This document shows, one piece after another, positions 24,601 to 37,800 of a DNA stretch of 64,000 nucleotides. The notes under the pieces were generated by a model. The model was not told the DNA's origin. It ran no database searches and was given only the letters and a program-made list of their open reading frames with translations. Numbering within the stretch: position 1 is the stretch's first letter; every line of letters starts with the position of its first letter. Source of the stretch: Diphasiastrum complanatum (lineage: Eukaryota; Streptophyta; Lycopodiopsida; Lycopodiales; Lycopodiaceae); NCBI GenBank assembly GCA_029204225.1, contig CM055098.1, positions 23,129,367 to 23,193,366 on the forward strand, written 5' to 3'. The position numbers were made by a program, and so were the translations under genes.

Positions 24601-27600
24601 TGCCATCCTTCTTGGAACTTTGTTCTTGCTTCTTTGCTAGCAATTCCTTAAAATCGTCCCCATTGACAATATTTTGTCACCTTATTTCCTCTTGTAGCAA
24701 TATAGAATTCATCGAAAGAAGGCCTCGTCTACCGTAATGATAGCATCATCACAAAGTTCAGATAAGCCAAAGGTAGACTATTAAGCATACTCAATACCAA
24801 CACTGAATCCTAAACAATTTCTCCAACCGCAATAAGTTGCCGGCTCAGATCTTTCACCCGAGTAAAGTAGTCCATTACTGATTCACCTGTACCCATCTTC
24901 AATGTGTGTAGCTTATTAGTCAAGAACAAGATTTGTGACTGATTCATAGTTTCATACAAGTTCTTTAGTCTATCCCACGACTTAAACTTGTGAAGGCAAC
25001 AAACCAAGCCATAGGGAGTCGTCAAAACACGTAAGTTATTACTCACGAACACTTTTGAAAGTTTTTAAAGACAACGGAACGTAAGTTTCCGTCAACCACC
25101 GTAAGTTCCCTTTCTTACGATCTCCTACGACGGAAAGAGCCGTGACCAAAGTCACCGGAAATTATCTCCGATGAAGTCTGTGAACTCACATCAAACACCG
25201 TAAGTAACTTACTTACGGCTATCAACGAAGTCGTCGAACGACAAACAGCTTGCAAGTTCCTACGAAGTCAACTAACAACTGTGGACCCATCTCATCGTTT
25301 AGCTCCGTAAGTTATCACTTACGGTTACCAACGAAGGAAGCAAACGATCACTTACAAAACGAACAATCAACTACTGAACGAACGACTACGGACAAGATTA
25401 CGACCACAACGGCCCAACGTCCTTCACGCTCCCGACGCATACGAAGGATAAGTTACTCTGTACTTCTTCTTGCTTCATGACGTTCCAATAACTGATCTAC
25501 GGACCTTGTTTAATAGCTGTTAATCATCTTTGTAAACTGTAATTAGAATAAACCAAGAGATTCTCTGACAGCTATATATATACATCTGAGCGAAGTGAAG
25601 TGGTAGTAGTGAGTTGAACAATCTGTAGATGCACAGAGCGATCAAACGACCAAAAGGTCTTAAGTAGCTAGCTCCTTAGAGTTAGTGATTTTACACACAC
25701 ACACACACAGATCTAGAACTGTAGCCATTGTTTTTGAGTCTGTAAGTAGGAGCACGCGCTTATCAACGCTATTGTATTGTGTTCCGATCCCTTTTATGTA
25801 TACAGATTCACTATTGTTCAATCTTTACGTTCTTGTTGAATGCATTTGTCTCTCACTCTCGTACACACAAACACGGTTATCAGAAGCAGAGGATCGCATG
25901 GCTGTCCAAGACGCCTAATGTTTCGCAATCCTACTGTTACGGCAAAAACAAGCTCTTAGTTCCGTTCTCCAAGCAATCCACGTTCCTGAAATCACAGTTA
26001 TTACTGTGTTCATAATTGTTTTTCTTACTGTTGGTAGAGACATCGTTTACATCGTAATCGTCTCTCGTGTTCTGCTTCCGTCACGGCTCCGCTACAGTCA
26101 CAATCAATCGTAGAATTGTAGACCACGCAGACCACCATCACACACCAACAGAAGTGGTATCAGAGCGCTGGTTCGGTGGATTACTAGAGTCCAGGATCTT
26201 TTTCCAAAAGCTGTTCTAAGTTGTTTGTGTATAATTTCGATCACTATGGAAGGCACCTCAGAGATCCACTTGATCAATAAGTTCAACGGAGACGACTTCC
26301 ACATGTGGAAGTTCAAAATGAGGATGATCCTGATTGAAAAGGAGTTATGGGGATACGCCAACGGTTCCATAGCCAAACCGGCAGAACCCGAACAGCTCCC
26401 AGCTTGGGAAGCCAAGGATGGCAAGGCTCTTGCCATTGTATCTCTAAACCTTAAAGACACTCAAATTGCTCATGTATCCAATTGCACTACTTCCAAAGAA
26501 GCATGGGATACACTCACTAGCATCTACGAGACCTCAGATGTCTCGACTCACCTCTTCTTGAGGAAGAAGGTATTGACACTCAGAATGAGTGAAGGCACCT
26601 CAATCAGCGACCATCTGAACAAACTCAAACAATTGCTGAACCAACTGGCTGCAATAGGTTCCCCTATCTCAAAAGAAGACTCTACCATGTCTCTTCTTGC
26701 CAGTCTTCCATCCTCCTACGATAATTTAGTGTTGCTTCTGAGCAATACCCCTGCACTGTCTCTCCAGAAATTGATAACAAGTTTGTTGCAGGAAGAAGTT
26801 AGGAGGAAAAGCTTGTCCACATCTACGAGTACCAAATCCATGGCACTCCATTCAAACAAGCAGCAATCCAAGAAGAAGAAAGGCTTCAAGGATAAGAAGA
26901 CAAAGGCAGAACAGCCAACAGCATTACAACCACAACTGCAGCAGCATAGTCACTCATCGTCCAAGACCAAACTATTTTGCAGATATTGCAAAAGAACCAA
27001 CCACGACATCAAGGACTGTCGCATCCTCAAGCACAATGAAGCAAAGAAAAAGATGCAGCAGCACCAAGAAGGCAACTCTGACACAGTCAGAGGATCTCAA
27101 GATGAAGAGAAGGCGCTGATGGTACAAGATCAATCCAGTAGAGATGCCCATCAATGGTATCTCGATTCAGGTGCTTCTAAGCACATGACGCCATGCAAGG
27201 ACCTCTTCTATACACTCATAGCTACAGAATCAAAGTACATTTTCTTTGGTGACTCCAGTTCACACCAAGTTGAAGGCCAAAGGTCTATTCAACTGCAATT
27301 CTCTGATGGCATCACTAGGCAGCTTAATGGTGTACTTTATGTACCCAAATTAACAAAGAACTTATCGTCTATTAGCAAGATCATTGATCAAGGCTATAGA
27401 GCCTTGTTTACTGCTAAACGATGTACTATTTTAGATGAGAACTCGAAGGAAATCCTCTCTGCTTACAGAGAAAAAAATTTGTACATACTGAGTCACGATG
27501 TTGCACTTTCTGTAAGTTGTTCAGATGCTAATTTATGGCATCAAAGATTAGGACATCTAAACATGCGTTCAATCTTGTATATGCATCATAACAAAATGGT

Positions 27601-30600
27601 CAAGGACATGAATATAAATGTTGTTACTACAGCTAATCAATCTGTCTGTGAAAGTTGCTTACTAGGCAAACAACCTAGAACCAAATTTCCAAGAGGAGAG
27701 GCCAAAAGAGCCAAGTCTATTCTGTCACTGATACACAGTGACTTATGTGGTCCTATGAGCGTACCTTCCTTGGGTAAGGCTCTATACTTTATTACATTCA
27801 TTGATGACTACTCCCATTTTACCAGTGTAATGTTCATTAAGAACAAGTCAGAAGCATTCAATTGCTTCAAAGAATTCAAGCAATATGCTGAGAATCAGAC
27901 TGGTCAGAAAATCAAGGCCCTACGGTCTGATTCAGGGGGAGAGTACCTATCAAATGAGATGAAGGACTATTTGTCGTCATGTGGCGTGCACCATCAGTTT
28001 ACTACAAGCTACACTCCTCAACAAAACGGAGTAGTTGAGTGGAAGAACCGCACACTGTTGGAAGTTGCACGATCCATGACAGCCAACGCCCATTTACCTC
28101 AAACATTCTGGGCAGAAGCAATCTCTACGGCCTGCTATCTGCAGAACTACTCCAGCACTAAAGCAATTGGTTCCAAGACACCGTTTGAAGCCTACTACGG
28201 ATACAAACCAAGCTTGAAACATCTACGTGTTTTCGGATTTCTCTGCTATGCACAAATGCCATCTGATCTGAGGAAGAAGCTGGACCCAGTAAGCTGTAAG
28301 AACATCTTCATCGGCTACTCAACGTCGCATAAAGCATATCGCATCTATGATGTTGACTCAGGTCAGATCTCAGTCAGCCGTGATGTTGTCTTTCTTGAAA
28401 CCAAGTATCACGATTTCAAGCAGAAGCAGCCGATGCAAGAGTATGCCACACCCTTCCACCATCCATCGTTAGGCAACAACCTACGACTGTTCAGACAAAG
28501 GAGTTTGTCCCAACAAATCCGCTTACCATCGATGGGCCCAGACCCACGATTGTTCAGCCACAAGATGCTACGATCCCAATCATTCACCACGGAGAATCAT
28601 CCACTCAAGCACCTGCAGCTCGAAGGTCTACAAGGCAACGACAGCAACCTGATCATTTTGTCCCTCAAGCGTTCATCAGTCACGATGAACCTGCCACAGT
28701 CGCAGAACCTCTGTCAATGCCCAATGCAGACAATTGGAAGGCTGCCATGGATGCTGAATATCAGTCTCTAATGAAGAACAAGACCTGGAGTCTTGTCAAT
28801 CCTCCTACTAGTGTAAAACCAATTGACTCCAAGTGGATCTTTAAGCTTAAGCTTAAGCCAGATGGATCCATATCCAAATGAGGTTAAAGGCTTTGAAGAA
28901 GTATATGGGATAGACTACACTGAGAGCTTTAGTCCAGTGGTAAAGCATCAGTCTATTCGTACCTTACTGGCTATAGCTGCTGCAAAAGATCTGGACATTC
29001 ACCAGATGGACGTTCAGACGACATTCCTACACGGATTTATACAAGAAGATATGTTCATCTATCAACCAGAAGGTTACATCCTTCAAGGCAAGGAGCATCT
29101 GGTATGCAAATTGCATAAGGTTTTATATGGTCTTAAGCAAGCTCCCAGGGCCTAGTATGACAGAATTAATCACTTCTTGTTGCAGCACAATTTTACTTCT
29201 TGCTCTGCAGACTGCAATGTATATCTCAAGCGTAAAGGGTCAAGCTATGTCTAATAGCATTATACGTTGATGGTTCTTTAATTATCAGCAATTCAAATCA
29301 GTTACTACAGGAAACCAAATCTCTGCTTTCATCATAATTTGAGATGACTGATTTAGGCCCAGTCCATTACCTTCTTGGTATGGAGATCAGCAGAGATCGC
29401 GCAGGCAGAAGGATAACTATAAGCCAAGAATCCTACTTGACCAATGGCATGGAGGACTGCAAGCCCATAGACATACCTATGGATCCAGGAGCTAAGCTGT
29501 CCAAAGACATGTGCCCCAAAACTCAAGCAGATCAGCAAGAAATGTGCAGGTATCCTTATCAGTCTGTCATAGGATCTATTATGTATTCTATGATCTGCAC
29601 AAGACCTGATCTAGCATATGCAGTAAGCACATTGTCTCAGTACATGTCCAATCCAGGCCTACAGCACTGGAAAGCTCTGCAAAGAATACTGAGGTACATT
29701 CAAGCTACAAAACACTATGCGTTGAGCTATAATGGCAATATAGAAGCTGCACTCACATTGACCACTTATTCAGATTCAAATTGGGCAGGATATAAACCAA
29801 GAGATTCTCTAACAGCTATATATGGAGGGATTGCGACTGCAGCGGAGCCATGACGGAAGTAGAAATACACGCAAAGTCAGAAACAGGCAGAACCGCAAAG
29901 CTATCGCCTGCCTACGGTCTGACCGAAGAGCACCGTTAAATCGACGTTTACGGAGAAACACGACTTAAACTTGTGAAGGCAACAAACCGCAAACCGTCGT
30001 CAAACCACGTAAGTTATTACTCACGAGCACTTTTGAAAGTTTTTAAAGGCAACGGAACGTAAGTTTCCGTCAACCACCGTAAGTTCCCTTCCTTACGATC
30101 TCCTACGACGGAAAGAGCCGTGACCAAAGTCACCGGAAATTATCTCCGATGAAGTCTGTGAACTCACATCAAACACCGTAAGTAACTTACTTACGGCTAT
30201 CAACGAAGTCGTCGAACGACAAACAGCTTGCAAGTTCCTACGAAGTCAACTAACAACTGTGGACCCATCTCATCGTTTAGCTCCGTAAGTTATCACTTAC
30301 GGTTACCAACGAAGGAAGCAAACGATCACTTACAAAACGAACAATCAACGACTAAACGAACGACTACGGACAAGATTACGACCACAACGGACAAACGTAC
30401 TTCACGCTCCCGACGCATACGAAGGATAAGTTACTATGTACTTCTTCTTGCTTCACGACGTTCCAATAACTGATCTACGGACCTTGTTTAATAGTTGTTA
30501 ATCATCTTTGTAAACTGTAATTAGAATAAACCAAGAGATTCTCTGACAGCTATATATATACATCTGAGCGAAGTGAAGTGGTAGTAGTGAGTTGAACAAT

Positions 30601-30668
30601 CTGTAGATGCACAGAGCGATCAAACGACCAAAAGTTCTTAAGTAGCTAGCTCCTTAGAGTTAGTGATT

Positions 30669-30704
<36 letters not shown>

Positions 30705-33700
30705 AGAATTGTAGCCATTGTTTTTAAGTCTGTAAGTAAGAGCACACGCTTATCAACGCTATTGTATTGTGTTCCGATCCCTTTTATGTATATAGATTCG
30801 CTATTGTTCAATCTTTACGTTCTTGTTGAATGCATTTGTCTCTCACTCTCGTACACACAAACACGGTTATCAGAAGCAGAGGATCACATGGCTGTCCAAG
30901 ACGCCTAATGTTTCGCAATCCTACTATTACGGCAGTTTAAAACTCCTTCTTTGATAACCTAAAAGAACAAGCTCTTAGTTCCGTTCTCCAAGCAATCCAC
31001 GTTCCTGAAATCGCAGTTATTACTGTGTTCATAATTGTTTTTCTTACTGTTGGTAGAGACATCGTTTACATCGTAATCGTCTCTCGTGTTCTGCTTCCGT
31101 CACGGCTCCACTGCAGTCGCAATCAATCGTAGACCACGCAGACCACCATCATACACCAACACCTCTCTGGATCTAGCTGTGACCACATTGTCTGGATATA
31201 GCTACGATAAAGCTGACACCGAATATAGGTATGATTCCCATTAGGGAGAGCTGATATAGATACCCCCAACTGCTAAGAAACTCAGAGACATCCTCAAACC
31301 ATGACGACTTAGCCTGCTGATTAGAAATAAACCGAGAGGAAGTGTAAGCAGCAACCAGATGCTTAGAAGTATCCATATCTGCTAGCCTATGTAAGAACAT
31401 GACAATCCAGAACATAGCCTCAACAACCATAGGTGGAGATGCAAACTCTGCTAGTATAATGTCATGAGGAACCGAGGCCTTCGCACGGATCATCTGGCCA
31501 AGCATGAGAATTTGTAGTCGAGTGATGTCTCTCCAAGTACCCGTAGAGAGCCCAGGGCACCAAACCTTCGCTGAATACATAGCCACCGGAGAAACCATAA
31601 TAGAAAAGAGCAAACACCGTGTGGCAGGGTCATGAATATAAAGGGCAGTACAAAGTCTCTCCATCTAAACAAGGGCTGTGTGCCCCTTACGCCGGCGAGC
31701 TGTGGATCCGGGTCTAATAGTAAGCAGAGGACCGGAAAAAAGAGCTCCAAGATAAGAATAAGAGGCAACTATCTCCAATTGTTGTCCATCATAATGAAAG
31801 AAATCGTCACGCATATGCTGCCTATTGGTGTTGAAAACCATGACTTTAATCTTAGAGATATTGACCAATGACCATCAATCCCCATGTCTGACAAAAACCA
31901 TGTAAGACATCAAGGTGTCTTTGAATCCCTTAGATGAGGTAGATAACAAGACAATGTCATCAACATATAAGAGAATAGGTATGACAATGTCTGCAAGAGG
32001 ACAACCATCACCACCCTCCTCGTTGATAATCTGCTCAAGATCATCAATATAGAGAGCAAAGAGAGAAGGAGAAAGGGGGCAACCCTGCTTCACACCAACT
32101 GTACTGTGAATCGGAGGCGACCAACCTGTACCATCTCTGAGTCTAGCCAGAACCCTCTCATATAATGTGGTAATAGAAGCATAACCTCCTGTGAAAAACC
32201 AAGCAAGACCAAACGTTGAAGCAGAAGATGCCTAGGTACAGAATCAAAAGCTTTGCGAAAATCCACAAAACAACAATAAACCCGTTGCTTCTTGTGCTTT
32301 GCCTCCCCAATGATACATCTCAAGATAAAAATCTGGTCCGTAGTGGAATACCCAGTCCTAAAACCTGCCTGTCCAATAGCATATACTCCATCCGCTTCCG
32401 CCTTTGAGCTAACAATAGGATCGAGCCAAAAAGCTTAGCCATTACGTGACTAATCATAATAGTGCGGTAATTGGATCACCAGCTTTAAGTATCGGGTGTA
32501 AACGGTTAGTGCACCAAGCAGTAGGGAAGCCAAACATGACAACCTGATTAAAGATATGAGAGATACAGGGGGAGACCATATGAGCCACAGGTTTAAGAAA
32601 ATCGACACTAAGTGAGTCAATATCATCAGCTCTATGACTTTGGGCTCAATTGATAGCAACTTCAATAAGAGAAGGGCAAAATAGTGTAAAATTTGTAGGT
32701 CTCGATGAGAGTAATAAGGGAAGACTCAACAGTATAGAGACGTGTAGCATAATCCACTCAAGCTTGAATAGCAATAGGAGCAGTCATGAAAGACTTCTTA
32801 GAGAAGTCTTCCAAAAGTAAGAAGAAAAAATGAAACAAGGGCATCTATCAGCTTTTGGACCTTTTTTGCAAGTATGCCTTCTTTTCTTTTCTCATAAGCG
32901 TGCGGTATCTTTTTTCTTTTTGAGCAAGTGACGTGGGAGAGTGAAACCTGGCATGTACCACTTGCTTATGCATAAGAGAACACTCTGTATTATACCATCT
33001 ATTATGCACACGTCTATGAGTAGAGTTAAGCTTTACGGGATATGAGGAAGAAGCAGCATGTAGTAAAGACTGTGAAAGGAACGTAGCCTAGTACTCAACA
33101 GAGGATGAAATGGGGAAGTCACGAAGAACAGATATCAAAGAAGAAGAATACACAGAATCACCATAGGTCGAAAACTTAATGCGGGGACAGATAGTACGTG
33201 ATCGCGGTATAGTAGGTGAGGGGGTAAATTGACCAATGAAAAGGGACAACATGGAATGATCCGATAAGGTAGGTGGTAAGATATTAAAGTCAGATATGTG
33301 CAGGATCAAAGCTGGTGAGCCAATGAAGTAGTCAACCACACTTTGTCCACCCCCATGAGGATGACATGTAAACGAAGAGGAGGATGGCCACTGCGAAAGA
33401 CCATTCAAGATGGTCAACGAATGTGCCTCATTAAGCTTAAGTAGACGCTCACCAAAAGAAGTCACTGGTATATCGACATCCAGTGCAGTCCTGCTGAGTC
33501 CTGTATCCAAGGGATAAAATTGGAAGTGATCCTCATCAGCATGAAACCCAAACTGTCTAGTGGAGTGCGGGCATTAAAATCACCTGCTAATAGGATATAC
33601 CCCTGTAGAGAGAAACTGGCTATGTCATCTGAAAGAGCTTGGAAAGGGTCACCCCCAATTTCTGCAAAAACAAAAGTATAAGGAGCAATATAACAAACTG

Positions 33701-34762
33701 CCAAGAAAACATCCTGAGGAAGCCCCAATGCATGTCCAAAAAACCGAAACCAGAGCAAAAGAGTCATGCTTAACCATCCTGAAAAATGGGGTACAAGCAT
33801 TCTTGTATAAACAAGCCACCCCTCCTAATCCGCGTGAACTCTTCCCCCGCCTAAACGGGCGAAATACTACCAAGAAAAATCCGTAACACATGGAAGAGGC
33901 CGATATTTAGACTCGTGAGTTTCTGCCAATAAAAGAATGTCACATCAGCCAAGAAAATCATGTAAATCACCTGCTGATGATGATAAATGAAAACCATTAC
34001 ATTTCCAAAAACCTAGCCTAAGCTTATTCGGGGATCTCGGGTTGCTCCTATGCCCGGGAGCCCCGAGTCCCTAGTAAGCAGGCCTATCATAAAAACTTGG
34101 TTTCCTGTCAACGAAAACAACTTTTTTGCCTTTTTCTTTTGCTTCCTAGAAAATTTTCTTCCTTGCTATCCACTGTGCATGTGTAAGATCATCATCCATG
34201 AAAATAAAAGTGCCTTTAAGCTTGCGCCTAAGCTTCAAAGCCGCATTACGTTGTTCAGTCGAGTGAAACTTGACAAACAGTACATTATCACCAAATTTAC
34301 CTCTCCATGCAGTATCAAAACCGTCTACTATATGAGAGAGCTTATAAATGAGCAACTCTTTAGCTTCAGCAATGGGTGTCCCTTCATTCGGGATTCCTCT
34401 TACACGAATGTTAAGAGCTTTTTCTGCTCTTCTTTCTTGTTCCGAGAAGACAGATTCCATGGTAGATTCAACAAGAATGTTCTTAACATTTGGTTCAGAT
34501 TTAACTTCTTCAAAAAGGGAGGCCCATGTTCTTGTGCCTTTTCCAAAGAAGAAAATCTCTCTGCTGTTTCTTGAAGCAGGCCTTGTTTGCCTTTGTCCAC
34601 CTCCAACTGCCTCTTGAGCTACAAATATTCATTTTGCAGGTCTCCCATTTTCACTTTGATCTTGCCATTTTCCGCTTCCAACGAGCTCATCTGTTGCTTA
34701 AACTCTCGCATCTCCTATTTTAGCCAGCTTAATTCATAAACAAGCCCCTCCGTGGCTTTGGA

Positions 34763-34829
<67 letters not shown>

Positions 34830-37800
34830 AGAAGAAGAAGCTTTATTGATGTCTTTTCCATGCCAAAAGGTGTATAAGACGAACCAGTACATCAGATAAG
34901 ATGGCAAACAGACAGATCAGTACCGTCAAAACAACATAACGAAACTAAATCTAACTAAGAAGAGAGTTATATAGCCAGGAATATATGGTACAAAGACCAT
35001 TTACAAGTTCAACTAGAAATCTCTTCAGCTCTCTAACTCTGACTCTAACTCTGATCAATCTCAGATATCATTATGACATATATCTATTTAGTTTCAACTA
35101 AAGCTTTAGTGTCAATAAAACGGATATTGCCATCTCTATATATTAAGCGTCTCCCTGTTTCCTTTGCATTCTGTAGGGCCTTTTTCCTTTCCACAACTTG
35201 GACAAATGTAAGATCTTCATCCAGGAAGATCTTCGTATCTTTTAGCTTATGTCTCTGACATAGTACCTCACGCCTAGACTCCAACGAAGTGAAGCACAGA
35301 CAAGAGTGCTAGCATCTTTCTTGGTATGCCAAGCTGAGTTCAAACCATTGTAGTGGTGCTGGAGATTAGTTTCCAAGAATTCCTTGGCTTCCTTAAGGGC
35401 ATCCTAGGAATCCGGGACACCTCTGACACGAACATTAAGAGCCTTTTGCTCTCGCAACCTGCTCTCAATAAGTGTATCAGAGATGAAGGAAATTGGAGCG
35501 TCCTCTTTACCCGGCCCTTTGAGAAGCTCTGCCCAAGATTGGACAACCGTATGATGCTTCTCCACTTTGTTTTCGAGTTGTTGGTAGTTAAAGTAGCTAC
35601 TTGGGAGGATGCTGCAGATTTGATGGTTGTAATTTCTCGTCTGAGTTCTTCAATTGATGCATCTGTCCGTTGAAGGTGTGATTGCACTGATAGAATCATT
35701 TCTCGATGGGAGTCCATCTCTTTTCAGTGACTTGCAAGAAGCTAGAATAGCCTTACACTATCTGCACTTAGTGCAAAGACCACTGAAGAGAGTGATGGAG
35801 GCATGGACTCGTGATCATGATTGGGGGTTAATGGGAGAGCAGTACTGGGTTCATTAAAATCCAAAATAGGGTTTGAAGGGGAGATAGGAATGGCTGTAGG
35901 CAGATCTGGAGTGAAGGTAGGAAAATCCCCATGCATCCCTGCTGGTTGCGCTGAGGATGACCGAGGGCTAGCTGAAGGTGCAGAAGCCATTGAGTCTGAA
36001 ACGATCGAAGGTGCCTTCCGATTGTTGGGCATGTTGCAAGCAGCGGCAGCACAGTGAGCAAGCCCAGCGAGCAGCAGCAGCGAACAACAGCAGCAATGAA
36101 TAGGGTAGGCTGGAACAGGCGCAATTAAAAATGGACAGGCCGCATTTGGAGCTGGCAGGGCAGGGCGCGATGTTGGAGAGAGAGAGAGAGAGAGAGAGTT
36201 GCCCAGGCTGCTCCAACAAGTCTCCTCCACAGTCTTCATTAAATAGTGAGAAAGATGATACATGTAAATGAAAAGATTGTTTCCCCTTGTACACTACCTT
36301 AGCTTAACAAGAACTAACTTAATGGAGATACCCTTAATCAAGTAAATGGGGCCCTTGGGGTCCAAATTCAATAAAAATGAACAATTAAGTGTGTGAGGCA
36401 AAAGGTTGGCCTAAACATGAATGATTAAGTCAGGGAGGCGAAAGGTTGGCCTAAACTTGGTCATTATTCTGACAATCATAACTTCTACAGCATATGCAAA
36501 CCAATGGCAGCGCAGCCACTTCTGCATTTATCTTTTATGTGCATTTTGCGAAAGTATCTAATTGCTAGCAGCAACAATTTCTTTACATCGACACTGGGAA
36601 CTGTGCCTTTTTGAGGGAGAGCTATCGGCCATAGTACTTTGGCGATGGGCCACCCCGGCTTATTATTCGACATAAATCGTTATGCTATCAGCACTTGGGT
36701 CCTTATTTGTTATGACCTAGCACTATTGGGCCCTAGCCCTAAGTCGTAGATAGTAGCGTTGTTGAAACTAAGCTTGAAAGACTCTTTCTTGATTGGCCAG
36801 TTGCTTAGATCTTGATTCAGTCGGCTTAGGTAGCTTGCAATCATCAGAATATTCTGACATTGACCTTTCCATTGATATATTTGTGCTTCATCTTATATCA
36901 GTGTATTCACATTTTCCTCTCACTTGTGTTTCATTTATGTGTTGCTTTGTCTATAAATAATGTACACAACAAATTGATGATCATGTTGTCAAATACACTA
37001 CGGTAGGTAGCAGAGCATCACCGTGTCATTCCCCTCTCTATGTGCCATTCCTTTTCACAAAACTCATCCTCATTTCCATGTTCTCCTGAATAAGAAAAAG
37101 AAACCAAGAATACAAAATGCAACAGCCCAATTTGCCTCAATCAATCCACATTTCCATTGCATTCAGCAAGTTTTCCCTCTGGAATCATGGAATCCCAGAG
37201 CACTTTCAGAATGTCTACTCATGTGGACTGTATCAAATAAACGAATCAATGTGGGAGTAGATTGTAGCATTGTCCCCCCCCCCCCCCAGCAGGTGGGATA
37301 TGTCCAAGCAGTATTCATAATAAACTTCCATAACATCACAGTAAGTCAGCAGCCTTACTGAAGACCTCTTATCTTCCTCAATTACACCAGACATCACAAC
37401 ACTAATACATTTATTTCGCACAGAAATGGCTCACAGAAAAAAAATGAACATGCAGCCAGAAAAATCAATCTAATTCTCAATTCAATGGGGGAACTGAGAA
37501 CCTGTAAACATCTTCGGGTACTTGACTATATGTCATGTTTATGTTCAGAGCTTCAATGCTGGCTGTTTCAGCAATTAATGGTGATAAAAGAGGTGACCTC
37601 TCAAAAGAACTTTCAGGTGATGAGACCTGCAAAAAACACAATCCTTTAAATACTTTTCAAAAGTTTTGTCTTCCTCTAACAATATATGAAGCAGTCACAG
37701 AATGGCCAACTTCCAACTGCTTGTTTTAGCTTGCAGATCAATCATTGGAAGCCATCAAGCATACCCTGTTTAGAGTAGTATCTTCTTACGTAAACATACT

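Larger units (their letters stand above)
24986..31161 (+). mobile_element. Copia D: Ty1/copia element with long LTRs
   Basis: Two related LTRs of more than 1.1 kb (about 24983-26150 and about 29832-31161), PBS at 26155-26166, gag-integrase frame at 26246-28771, RT at about 28.7-29.24 kb, RNase H start at 29.34-29.8 kb. The 3' LTR ends CACCAACA and abuts LINE-b. The 5' LTR is shortened at its left edge and joins copia F gag, so no target duplication can be found. RT catalytic motif and RNase H are damaged, so the copy is dead. Confidence 0.88.
31162..34760 (-). mobile_element. LINE-b: non-LTR retrotransposon, ORF1 and ORF2 remnants
   Basis: Minus strand, in order. ORF1 part at 34146-34740 with a coiled-coil-like stretch and [33 protein letters not shown]. 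Endonuclease at about 33.1-34.0 kb: [40 protein letters not shown] (catalytic GDFN), [26 protein letters not shown] at about 31.65-32.6 kb: [52 protein letters not shown]. After [22 protein letters not shown]. The 3' end is missing: the sequence stops at 31162 against the copia D LTR. Several frameshifts. Confidence 0.9.

Noticed and set aside
25027-25325. CRISPR-like array from repeated CGTAAGT words
   Set aside because: Spacing is irregular, the words are 7 bases and inverted, and they lie in a plant LTR.
37274-37287. Poly-C run as a functional element
   Set aside because: A 14-base homopolymer in an intron, most likely slippage or an assembly effect.
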